A DNA stretch of 40,833 nt from contig OMZV01000019.1 in the NCBI GenBank assembly GCA_900315635.1, positions 1 to 40,833 on the forward strand, in the 5' to 3' direction. Source of the stretch: an uncultured Prevotella sp. (GTDB taxonomy: Bacteria; Bacteroidota; Bacteroidia; Bacteroidales; Bacteroidaceae). Shown here piece by piece: positions 1 through 6,891 of the stretch (positions within the stretch are counted from its first letter, which is position 1; every line of letters starts with the position of its first letter). The notes under the pieces are model-generated. The model ran no database searches. It saw only the letters and a program-made list of their open reading frames with translations, and was not told where the DNA came from. The position numbers and the translations under genes were made by a program.

Positions 1-131
1 TTGAGGGGCGTTGCAGACATACCCTTCTTCATGTTCCGCTTGAGCAGGATTTTTGGTTAGGCAGGTTGTGGGCATCCACGGACTTATGCAACTGACCCAA
101 TGACAGATTAAAAAATGGGTTATGATGTATT
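1..131. other. left edge, no supported gene
   Basis: No convincing gene is visible. One plus frame is open from base 1 to a TAG at 58-60 and reads FFMFRLSRIFG at its end, which could be the C-terminus of a gene entering from the left. A minus-strand ATG at 32-30 starts MKKGMSATPL and could equally be the start of a gene leaving the window. Neither can be decided from so little sequence. Confidence 0.3.
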
Positions 132-175
132 ATAAAAAAGGAAGGCACCCGGCTTTCAACAGCCGAATGCCTTCC
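132..175 (-). terminator. Rho-independent terminator of a short leftward transcript
   Basis: On the minus strand a stem GGAAGGCA pairs with TGCCTTCC, an inner CGGCT pairs with AGCCG, and a run of six T follows (plus-strand A134-139). It sits about 300 nt downstream of the promoter at 453-483 with no open reading frame between them. Confidence 0.75.
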
Positions 176-446
176 TCAACCTAACTAAACTTCAAACTAA
201 CTAAATACTATACAACCTAAATGAAATGAAACGGACCTCACGGTCTATATTATCCTTTTGCAATCAAATTCTATACCTTTAAAGACTAATACCAAAGTGT
301 CTCTCTTAAATTCCAAAACCAACTAACTAAAACTTTAAATCATTGCTCTATGCAACTAACTCTACTTTTATATCCTCGAGTATTCTAGTTTTACCTCTGT
401 AAAGCTTCCTCGTATATCGTTCTCTCAAACTCTCTTTTGTCTTTTG
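132..446 (-). ncRNA. candidate small RNA or attenuated leader
   Basis: This stretch lies between a near-perfect Bacteroidetes promoter (453-483) and a strong terminator (132-175), both on the minus strand. All short ATG-started frames close within a few codons, for example ATG-ATT-TAA. It is AT-rich and repeats the motif TTAGTTAG several times. I do not recognise an Rfam family. It may be a free-standing RNA of about 310 nt, or the 5' leader with attenuator of a gene beyond the left edge. Confidence 0.45.
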
Positions 447-452
447 ACACTG

Positions 453-483
453 CAAAGGTACTACTGTGTGCGCACACAGCAAA
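453..483 (-). promoter_or_regulatory. promoter of the leftward short transcript
   Basis: Read on the minus strand this is TTTG (483-480), a 19-bp spacer, then TACCTTTG (460-453). It matches the Bacteroidetes primary sigma consensus TTTG-N19-TAnnTTTG exactly. The spacer is almost entirely filled by the 16-bp palindrome at 464-479. Confidence 0.75.
464..479. promoter_or_regulatory. palindromic operator inside the promoter spacer
   Basis: CTGTGTGCGCACACAG is a perfect 16-bp palindrome lying wholly between the -33 and -7 elements. A protein bound here would block RNA polymerase. The same core, GTGTGCGCACAC, recurs at 541-552. The repressor is unknown; spacing does not fit the 16-bp CRP/FNR half-site arrangement. 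Confidence 0.6.
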
Positions 484-536
484 ACTTTTTCGCCTTTTTT
501 TATCAAAGAATAGCGTCTTTTTGACCTATGTCAATA

Positions 537-556
537 AATTGTGTGCGCACACAATT
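537..556. promoter_or_regulatory. second copy of the palindromic operator
   Basis: A perfect 20-bp palindrome, AATT-GTGTGCGCACAC-AATT, shares its 12-bp core with the operator at 464-479. The two centres are 75 bp apart, close to seven helical turns, so both would face the same side of the helix. It lies upstream of the -33 box, a usual place for an auxiliary operator. Confidence 0.55.
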
Positions 557-571
557 TTAGCTAATTGCACT

Positions 572-602
572 AAAAAAGCCACCCAAAACATGGATGGCTT
601 TA
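572..602 (-). terminator. terminator of the glyS-FKBP operon
   Basis: On the minus strand AAAGCCATCC pairs with GGTGGCTTT (one G-T pair) around an 8-nt loop and runs into six T. It begins about 25 nt after the stop codon of the FKBP lipoprotein gene. Confidence 0.75.
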
Positions 603-627
603 TGTTATCTAGTTGTTTATTAGTCTG

Positions 628-1416
628 TTACCAGGCTTGTTTCTTACTGTAAGCGACCGGAACTTTCTCTCCGGGCTTATAGTAATCGACAAGCGTCAGG
701 TCGAAAATAAGATTTGAGTACGGCTGAATGGTTACGGCACCGGTAGTCGTCGACGTCGAATATGACGAGCCATAACCGGTTGAAGTTGTGCTGGAACCAG
801 GTGAAGACGCACCGTAAGCCAGTTCGTAAGGGATGTAAACAAGCCACCGGTCGCCCTTGTGCATATTGAGCAGGGCAGTCGTGAATCCCGTTATGAAGTT
901 GCGGCAAACGGCTGTATAAGGTCGCATCGTCTGCAAGTTGTATGGCTCTGTATAGTCATAACTTGCATCGAAGATATATCCGGAGGTATATGTCGGCGAT
1001 GGAATCAGCCTTCCTAAGTAGTGGATTCTTACACTGTCAGTGTACATCGGTGACTCTTTTCCAGTGCCACTGTGCTCTACATGAACTATAATGTAGTCCA
1101 TTGGTCTTAATGTCGTGTTAGAGTTTGCCGATGTAGGAGTCTGTCCGCTGAGCGTCCAACTAGGTATTATCTTCCATGTTGAGTCACCGGCGGCAATTTG
1201 CTGCTGTGCCTGCGTATAGAGATTCGTCCAGTAGGTCTCATTCTTCTCCTGCCAGTTTTCCCATTCATTGGTAGTGTCGTCGTTCTCAGAACATGAACTC
1301 ATGAAGAATGCAACGGCAGCTACTCCGATAAAGGCAACGCCTCTCCAGAACCTGGAAATGCTCTTTATGTATTGTGGTCTTGTCGTATTCAAAATCTTAT
1401 AAACATTAAATGTCAA
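628..1416 (-). CDS. FKBP-type peptidyl-prolyl isomerase lipoprotein
   Basis: Predicted to isomerise X-Pro peptide bonds in secreted proteins while anchored by lipid in the periplasm or outer membrane. The 262-residue product starts with a basic segment, a hydrophobic stretch and a lipobox ending MSSC (Cys42). The FKBP fold covers roughly residues 105-250: DSVRIHYLGRL, then GYIFDAS, FITGFTTALLNMHKGD, VYIPYELAYG and the closing strand SNLIFDLTLVDY. A serine/threonine/glycine-rich insert (about 206-228) lies between the ELAYG and final-strand motifs and is longer than in simple FKBPs. The start overlaps the end of glyS by 11 bp, so the two are co-translated and share the promoter at 2984-3015. 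Family assignment is firm; the client proteins are unknown. Confidence 0.88.
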   Translation of the reverse strand: MTFNVYKILNTTRPQYIKSISRFWRGVAFIGVAAVAFFMSSCSENDDTTNEWENWQEKNETYWTNLYTQAQQQIAAGDSTWKIIPSWTLSGQTPTSANSNTTLRPMDYIIVHVEHSGTGKESPMYTDSVRIHYLGRLIPSPTYTSGYIFDASYDYTEPYNLQTMRPYTAVCRNFITGFTTALLNMHKGDRWLVYIPYELAYGASSPGSSTTSTGYGSSYSTSTTTGAVTIQPYSNLIFDLTLVDYYKPGEKVPVAYSKKQAW

Positions 1417-2953
1417 GTTTCTTAAGCAGCGATGTGATGCTTACACGATCCTCGATGATGCCACGGAGGTTCTCGATTGGCACACGCTCCTGCTTCATTG
1501 AGTCACGGAAACGAATGGTGACGGTGTTGTCCTTCAGTGTGTCGCCATCGACAGTAATGCAGAACGGAGTACCTATTGCATCCTGACGGCGGTAACGCTT
1601 ACCGATAGAATCCTTCGACTCGATGTGTGTAGCAAAGTGGAACTTCAGCTCGTTCTGAATCTCAAGAGCCTTCTCTGGTAGTCCGTCCTTGTTGACAAGA
1701 GGCAGTACTGCGCACTTGATTGGTGCTAGAGGCTCCGGCAGATGCAGTACAACACGGGTAGAACCATTCTCAAGTTTCTCCTCGTCATAGCTGTGGCACA
1801 TAACCGAGAGGAACATACGGTCGACTCCGATAGATGTCTCAACATCGTAAGGAACATAGCTTTCGTTGGTGTCCGGATCGAAATAACGCATCTTAGTACC
1901 CGAGAACTTCTCATGCTGTGAGAGGTCATAGTTGGTGCGGCTGTGGATACCCTCAACCTCCTTGAATCCGAATGGCATCTTAAACTCGATGTCGGTAGCG
2001 GCATTTGCGTAGAAGGCAAGCTTCTCGTGGTCGTGGAAACGGTAGTTCTCATCGCCCATACCGAGAGCCTCGTGCCACTGCAGACGGTGCTTCTTCCAGT
2101 ATTCGAACCACTTCATCTCGGTGCCCGGCTGGCAGAAGAACTGCATTTCCATCTGTTCGAACTCACGCATACGGAATACAAACTGACGGGCAACGATCTC
2201 GTTTCGGAATGCCTTACCAATCTGAGCGATACCGAACGGAAGCTTCTGGCGGGTCGTGCGCTGTACGTTCAGGAAGTTGACGAATATGCCCTGAGCTGTT
2301 TCAGGACGCAGGTAAATCTTCTTTGTAGCGTCAGAAGCCGAGCCCATCTCTGTCGAGAACATCAGGTTGAACTGACGGACATCAGTCCAGTTCTTGGTTC
2401 CTGATATTGGGTCAACGATACCTTCGTCGAGGATAATCTGCTTCAATTCAGCGAGATCCGGTCCCTGCATTGCTGCGGTGTAGCGTGCATGAAGGTCGTC
2501 GCGCTTCTTCTGATGCTCCAGGACACGCTTGTTTGTAGCGCGGAACTCAGCCTCATTGAACGCGTCGCCATACTTCTTGGCAGCCTTCTTGACTTCCTTC
2601 TCAATCTTCTCGTCGTACTTTGCTATCTGATCCTCAATGAGATTGTCGGCACGATAGCGCTTCTTTGAGTCACGGTTGTCAATAAGAGGGTCGTTGAAAG
2701 CGTCGACATGACCGCTGGCTTTCCATACAGTCGGGTTCATGAAGATGGCTGCGTCGATGCCAACGATGTTATTATGAAGCAGAACCATTGAGTCCCACCA
2801 GTATTTCTTTATGTTGTTCTTGAGCTCAACGCCGTTAGGTCCGTAGTCGTAAACGGCGGCGAGGCCATCAGGATAAATTTCAGAACTTGGGAAGACAAAG
2901 CCATATTCCTTACAATGGCTGACTATCTTCTTGAATACATCTTCTTGTGCCAT
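1406..2953 (-). CDS. glyS: glycyl-tRNA synthetase, homodimeric type
   Basis: Charges tRNA-Gly with glycine in the cytosol. The product is 515 residues from the chosen start MAQEDVFKK. A further upstream TTG in frame lies inside the -7 promoter box and cannot be translated, so 2953 is the start. Class II signatures are clear: the N-terminal SSEIYPDGLAAVYDYGPNG segment, motif 2 in GKAFRNEI followed by the REFEQMEMQFF block, motif 3 in GVDRMFLSVM, and a C-terminal anticodon-binding domain starting near LAPIKCAVLPL. This is the alpha2 type found in eukaryotes, archaea and many Bacteroidetes, not the alpha2beta2 GlyQS of E. coli. It is first in a two-gene operon with the FKBP lipoprotein. Confidence 0.96.
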   Translation of the reverse strand: MAQEDVFKKIVSHCKEYGFVFPSSEIYPDGLAAVYDYGPNGVELKNNIKKYWWDSMVLLHNNIVGIDAAIFMNPTVWKASGHVDAFNDPLIDNRDSKKRYRADNLIEDQIAKYDEKIEKEVKKAAKKYGDAFNEAEFRATNKRVLEHQKKRDDLHARYTAAMQGPDLAELKQIILDEGIVDPISGTKNWTDVRQFNLMFSTEMGSASDATKKIYLRPETAQGIFVNFLNVQRTTRQKLPFGIAQIGKAFRNEIVARQFVFRMREFEQMEMQFFCQPGTEMKWFEYWKKHRLQWHEALGMGDENYRFHDHEKLAFYANAATDIEFKMPFGFKEVEGIHSRTNYDLSQHEKFSGTKMRYFDPDTNESYVPYDVETSIGVDRMFLSVMCHSYDEEKLENGSTRVVLHLPEPLAPIKCAVLPLVNKDGLPEKALEIQNELKFHFATHIESKDSIGKRYRRQDAIGTPFCITVDGDTLKDNTVTIRFRDSMKQERVPIENLRGIIEDRVSITSLLKKLDI

Positions 2954-2983
2954 TATTTTATCTTTGGTTTTATTATTAGTTTG

Positions 2984-3015
2984 CAAAGATACGTTTTTTT
3001 ATTGAACCGACCAAA
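2984..3015 (-). promoter_or_regulatory. promoter of glyS-FKBP operon
   Basis: On the minus strand TTTG (3015-3012), a 20-bp spacer, and TATCTTTG (2991-2984). The start codon at 2953 lies about 25 nt after the expected transcription start. Confidence 0.75.
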
Positions 3016-3050
3016 ATAGCACGCCAAAAGTTAACTTAAACCTCCTAAAA

Positions 3051-3082
3051 CTTGCTCTTCTGAATAATTTTCACTATCTTTG
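3051..3082 (+). promoter_or_regulatory. promoter of topoisomerase IV subunit A
   Basis: TATCTTTG at 3075-3082 matches the -7 consensus; the -33 region is the weaker CTTG at 3051-3054 with a 20-bp spacer. It is divergent from the glyS promoter, about 60 bp away. Confidence 0.65.
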
Positions 3083-3126
3083 CATGTGTTTTTAACAGCC
3101 CCTAAACATATAGAATATATTCCATT

Positions 3127-5859
3127 ATGGACGACGATAACAACAAAGATAATAACAAAACAAACAATACCGACGACGAATTGACAGTCGACGAGCACAG
3201 CGATTACAAGCCTGCCGACCGTTTTGACGCCTCTGCCGTGCACCACTTGTCGGGTATGTACAAGAACTGGTTCCTCGACTATGCCAGTTATGTGATACTC
3301 GAACGAGCCGTGCCGCATATAGAGGACGGTCTGAAGCCTGTGCAACGCCGTATTCTCCATTCGATGAAACAGATGGACGACGGCCGCTACAACAAGGTGG
3401 CAAACATCGTCGGACACACCATGCAGTACCATCCGCATGGCGATGCCTCCATCGGCGACGCCCTTGTTCAGATGGGCCAGAAAGACCTTCTCATAGATAC
3501 TCAGGGAAACTGGGGAAACATCCTCACCGGCGACTCAGCCGCAGCACCACGATATATAGAGGCACGCCTCTCGAAGTTTGCACTCGATACCGTTTTCAAT
3601 CCCAAGACAACAGAATGGCAGCTAAGCTATGACGGACGAAACAAGGAACCTATAACGCTCCCTGTCAAGTTCCCGTTGCTGCTTGCCCAGGGTGCCAACG
3701 GAATAGCCGTAGGTCTGTCCTCGCGAATACTTCCCCACAACTTGAACGAAATCTGTGAGGCGGCAATAAAGTATCTGAAAGGTGAAGAGTTCCATCTTTA
3801 CCCTGACTTCCCTACAGGCGGCAGCATAGATGTTTCGAAATATAATGACGGACAGCGTGGCGGAACACTGAAAGTGCGTGCCAAGATAGAGAAGCTTGAC
3901 AACAAGACACTGGTCATCCGTGAGATACCGTTTACCAAAACTGCATCTTCCCTGCAGGAAAGCATCACCAAGGCGGTAGAGAAAGGCAAGTTGAAAATCC
4001 GCAAGGTCGAGGACATGACCGCCCGTGAAGTGGAGATACAGTTGCATCTTGCCCCAGGAGTAAGCTCCGACAAGACCATCGATGCCCTCTACGCATTCAC
4101 CGATTGTGAGATAAACATAGCCCCGAACTGCTGCGTCATCGAGGACAACAAGCCGCAGTTCCTCACCGTCAGCGATGTGCTTCGCCACAGCGTCGACCGT
4201 ACAAAAGGACTCCTAAAGCGTGAGCTCGAGATCCGCAAGGGCGAGTTGGAGGAGCAGCTCTTCTACGCTTCGCTCGAGCAGATATTCATCGAAGAGCGTA
4301 TCTACAAAGGAAAGCCATTCGAGAACGCCAAGAACACCGACGAGCTCTGTGAGTATATCGACGAGCGCTTGACCCCGTTCTACCCGCAATTCATCCGTGA
4401 AGTGCGCAAGGAAGACATCCTCCGTCTTCTCGAAATAAAGATGCAGCGCATAGCAAAGTTCAACAAAGACAAGAACGAAGAACTCATTGCCCGCATCAAG
4501 GATGAGATAGCCGGAATAGAAAAGGACCTCTCCGAGATGACGCGCGTCACCATCGAGTGGTTTGAGTTCCTGCAAAAGAAATACGGAAAGGACCATCCGC
4601 GCAGGACCGAGATAAAGAGTTTCGACACGATTATAGCCGCAAAGGTGGCGGAAAAGAACGAGAAACTCTATGTCGACCGCAAGGAAGGATTCATCGGCTA
4701 TGGACTGAAGAAGGCAGAATTCGTGCAGAACTGTTCTGACCTCGACGATGTCGTCGTGTTCTACAAGGACGGTAAATACAAGGTCATAAAGATACAGGAC
4801 AAGATCTTCGTCGGCAAGAATATCCTGCATGTACAGGTGTTCAAGAAGGGCGACAAGCGTACAATATATAATGTTGTCTACCGTGACGGAAAGACAGGAC
4901 CGTACTATATCAAGCGCTTCAACATCACTTCGATAACCCGCGACCGTGAGTACGACCTTACGTTAGGCACTCCGGGCTCGAAGATTATGTACTTCTCGGC
5001 TAATCCTAACGGTGAGGCTGAGGTCATAAAGATAACGCTCAACCCTAATCCGAAGAAGAAAAAGCAGAATATCTTCCTCGACAAGGACTTCTCTGAAATC
5101 AAGATTAAGGGTCGTGAGGCTAAGGGCAACCTGCTCACCCGTGAGGGAATCCACCGCATCTCGCTGAAGAGTCACGGTCATTCTACCCTCGGCGGACGAA
5201 AGGTATGGTTCGACCCTGATGTCCTCCGTATCAATTTCGACAGCCACGGCGACTTCCTCGGCGAGTTCAACGACGGCGACCTGATACTTGTCGTGCTGAA
5301 GAACGGCGAATATTACTTCACCAATTTCGACCCGAACAACCACTATGACGGCGATATTCTCCGCATAGAGAAGTTCGATTCGAAGAAAGTATGGACTGCG
5401 GTAGTCATTGATGCCGACAATCAGAACTACCCTTATCTGAAGCGGTTCTACATGGAAGAGAGCAAGAAGAAGCAGAGCTTCGTCGGCGAGAATCCCGATT
5501 CAAAGCTCGTCCTGCTGACCGATGCTGTCTATCCGCGCATCGATGTCGTTTATGGCGGTGCCGATTCAGCCCGTGGTCATGAGGAAATCGACTGTGAGCA
5601 GTTTGTCGGTGTCAAGGGCTTCAAGGCTAAGGGAAAGCGCATAACGACTTACAATGTCGACCATATCGACGAGCTTGAGCCGACGAGATTCCCTGAGGAA
5701 CCAGAGGAGACGCCGAAGAATCCGTCAACGGATGACGACAATGACGATTCCGACGGGGAGACAGAGAACCTTGACCCGGATGCAGGTAAGTCGCAGCAGC
5801 AGGTCATCGACGAGATAACAGGTCAACTGGAACTGTTCCCTGACGATGATTCCGAATAG
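3127..5859 (+). CDS. parC: DNA topoisomerase IV subunit A
   Basis: Breaks and rejoins DNA to decatenate chromosomes, acting with ParE (not in this window). The 910-residue protein has the winged-helix breakage-reunion domain, the catalytic Tyr143 in AAPRYIEARLS, and the quinolone-pocket motif YHPHGDASIGDAL at 101-113. A long charged coiled-coil region (about 370-470) and a C-terminal beta-propeller follow. I see no GyrA box (QRRGGKG), which argues for ParC over GyrA. The tail after about residue 860 is acidic and low-complexity. Alanine 107 stands where E. coli ParC has the fluoroquinolone-contacting Ser80; this may be normal for Bacteroidetes. Start ATG 3127 sits about 38 nt after the expected transcription start. 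Confidence 0.92.
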   Translation: MDDDNNKDNNKTNNTDDELTVDEHSDYKPADRFDASAVHHLSGMYKNWFLDYASYVILERAVPHIEDGLKPVQRRILHSMKQMDDGRYNKVANIVGHTMQYHPHGDASIGDALVQMGQKDLLIDTQGNWGNILTGDSAAAPRYIEARLSKFALDTVFNPKTTEWQLSYDGRNKEPITLPVKFPLLLAQGANGIAVGLSSRILPHNLNEICEAAIKYLKGEEFHLYPDFPTGGSIDVSKYNDGQRGGTLKVRAKIEKLDNKTLVIREIPFTKTASSLQESITKAVEKGKLKIRKVEDMTAREVEIQLHLAPGVSSDKTIDALYAFTDCEINIAPNCCVIEDNKPQFLTVSDVLRHSVDRTKGLLKRELEIRKGELEEQLFYASLEQIFIEERIYKGKPFENAKNTDELCEYIDERLTPFYPQFIREVRKEDILRLLEIKMQRIAKFNKDKNEELIARIKDEIAGIEKDLSEMTRVTIEWFEFLQKKYGKDHPRRTEIKSFDTIIAAKVAEKNEKLYVDRKEGFIGYGLKKAEFVQNCSDLDDVVVFYKDGKYKVIKIQDKIFVGKNILHVQVFKKGDKRTIYNVVYRDGKTGPYYIKRFNITSITRDREYDLTLGTPGSKIMYFSANPNGEAEVIKITLNPNPKKKKQNIFLDKDFSEIKIKGREAKGNLLTREGIHRISLKSHGHSTLGGRKVWFDPDVLRINFDSHGDFLGEFNDGDLILVVLKNGEYYFTNFDPNNHYDGDILRIEKFDSKKVWTAVVIDADNQNYPYLKRFYMEESKKKQSFVGENPDSKLVLLTDAVYPRIDVVYGGADSARGHEEIDCEQFVGVKGFKAKGKRITTYNVDHIDELEPTRFPEEPEETPKNPSTDDDNDDSDGETENLDPDAGKSQQQVIDEITGQLELFPDDDSE

Positions 5860-5930
5860 TCTTCAGGCGCATCCGGCGTTGTGAATAGTCATGAAATGAA
5901 TTCCAGGAAAGGCTCTCTTAAGATGTAATG
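5860..5930. other. spacer downstream of parC
   Basis: No gene and no clear terminator with a T run are visible here. It opens the roughly 670-bp non-coding gap that ends at the BlaI start codon (6532); the inverted-repeat element, a stem-loop and the BlaI promoter inside it are listed separately. Confidence 0.5.
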
Positions 5931-6135
5931 GATAATCTTTTGTGTTGTAAAAGGGTATCTTTCTTGAAATAATTTAGTTTAAAAATGGATGAAAAATAAT
6001 TTATTTTTCATCCCTTTTTAATTTGTTTTCTATTTAAAAATAATTTATTTTTAATCGTAAAAGATACCGTTTAACAACGCAGGAGATATTGTCTTACAAT
6101 GCAGGAGATACTGTCTTACAACGCAAGAGATTATC
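5931..6135. repeat. nested inverted-repeat element with internal 22-bp repeats
   Basis: The outer arms at 5931-5950 and 6116-6135 are 20 bp each and match 18/20 as inverted repeats. Inside lie two AT-rich palindromes, 5988-6012 (12-bp perfect arms) and 6034-6054 (10-bp perfect arms). The right side carries three tandem 22-bp units at 6074-6095, 6096-6117 and 6118-6139 (ACAACGCAGGAGATA-type), so the left arm can pair with more than one unit. No ORF is present. It resembles a non-autonomous palindromic repeat, but I cannot see target-site duplications. Confidence 0.6.
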
Positions 6136-6252
6136 GTCTGTATTGAGATTAGTGGTCTTTTGGGATTCCAATTTTACCGTTTGTTTTCTTACGTACGGCT
6201 GTAATAAAGGTTAACGTTAGAAAGTCAGGTGTATTAAAGATTTGTTTTTGCC

Positions 6253-6280
6253 GGAGACCATGCGCTACGCTTAGGTCTCC
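6253..6280. repeat. stem-loop GGAGACC...GGTCTCC
   Basis: A 7-bp perfect stem GGAGACC/GGTCTCC encloses a 14-nt loop that can itself pair GCG with CGC. No T run follows on either strand, so it is not a typical terminator. Its role is unknown. Confidence 0.4.
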
Positions 6281-6428
6281 CCTACATGTAATGAGCAGTG
6301 GATAGATTGTTTGTTGAACGGAGGTGGAAGAAATGCTCGGTATTGGTTTGATGCGGCGAGGTGGCTACTTGCAAAATGTTTAGATATGTTTCGAATGCTT
6401 AAATATAATTAATAACTATGTCGATTAG

Positions 6429-6459
6429 TTGTGTTTAACGAATAAATTTAGTTACTTTG
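6429..6459 (+). promoter_or_regulatory. probable promoter of blaI-M56 operon
   Basis: TTACTTTG at 6452-6459 is a one-mismatch -7 box, with TTG at 6429-6431 as a weak -33 element and a 20-bp spacer. An imperfect dyad, TCGATTAG and TTTAACGA, overlaps the -33 region and could be a BlaI operator. This is inference. Confidence 0.45.
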
Positions 6460-6531
6460 CAATCGACAAAGATATTGATGAGGCTAGCAGAAGCCAGCTA
6501 TGGATTTACAATTACACTAAAAACGAAGATA

Positions 6532-6888
6532 ATGAAAAGACTAACGACAAAGGAAAAAGAGATAATGGACATGCTCTGGAAGAACGGACCAATGTTCGTC
6601 CGCGAGATGGTTGCCCTCTATCCTGACCCGAAGCCGCACTTCAACACTGTCTCGACACAAGTCAGGATACTGAAGAACTGCGGATACATCAGGCATAAGG
6701 CGTTCGGCAACAGCTATCGCTATTATCCTGCTGTCACAGAGGCTGAGTATGGGCGGAAGTCCATTGCCGGACTCATCAAGAACTATTTCGACGATTCCTA
6801 CATGTCGGTGGTCAGTGCGTTTGTCAAGGATAAGAAAATATCCGTCGACGAACTCAAGGACCTCATTGACCAGATAGAGAAAGGATAA
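6532..6888 (+). CDS. BlaI/MecI/CopY-family repressor
   Basis: A winged-helix DNA-binding repressor of about 118 residues, predicted to bind its own promoter as a dimer and to be cleaved when the partner M56 membrane peptidase is activated. The start MKRLTTKEKEIMDMLW at 6532 is preferred; upstream in-frame starts would overlap the promoter. Motifs match the family: helix-turn-helix region NTVSTQVRILKNCGYIRHKAFGNSYRYYP, then a C-terminal dimerisation helix pair ending DELKDLIDQIEKG. It is followed after 3 nt by the M56 gene, the usual pair. In Bacteroidetes such pairs often control stress or envelope genes and need not be tied to beta-lactam resistance; no beta-lactamase is in view. Confidence 0.88.
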   Translation: MKRLTTKEKEIMDMLWKNGPMFVREMVALYPDPKPHFNTVSTQVRILKNCGYIRHKAFGNSYRYYPAVTEAEYGRKSIAGLIKNYFDDSYMSVVSAFVKDKKISVDELKDLIDQIEKG

Positions 6889-6891
6889 GCT

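Noticed and set aside
464-479. CRP/FNR site
   Set aside because: The half-sites TGTG and CACA are 6 bp apart, not the 8 bp between these four bases in the CRP consensus.
437-652. Open frame of 71 codons on the plus strand
   Set aside because: It runs through the operator, the promoter of the leftward transcript and a terminator, and the product has no recognisable pattern.
2984-2986. TTG start for glycyl-tRNA synthetase, 11 codons upstream
   Set aside because: It lies inside the -7 promoter box and would not be in the mRNA.
5931-6139. CRISPR array
   Set aside because: The 22-bp units are directly adjacent without unique spacers, and no cas gene is in the window.
6457-6531. Longer N-terminus for the BlaI-like repressor
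   Set aside because: The extra codons overlap the -7 box and give a non-conserved extension; MKRLTTKEKE is the family-like start.
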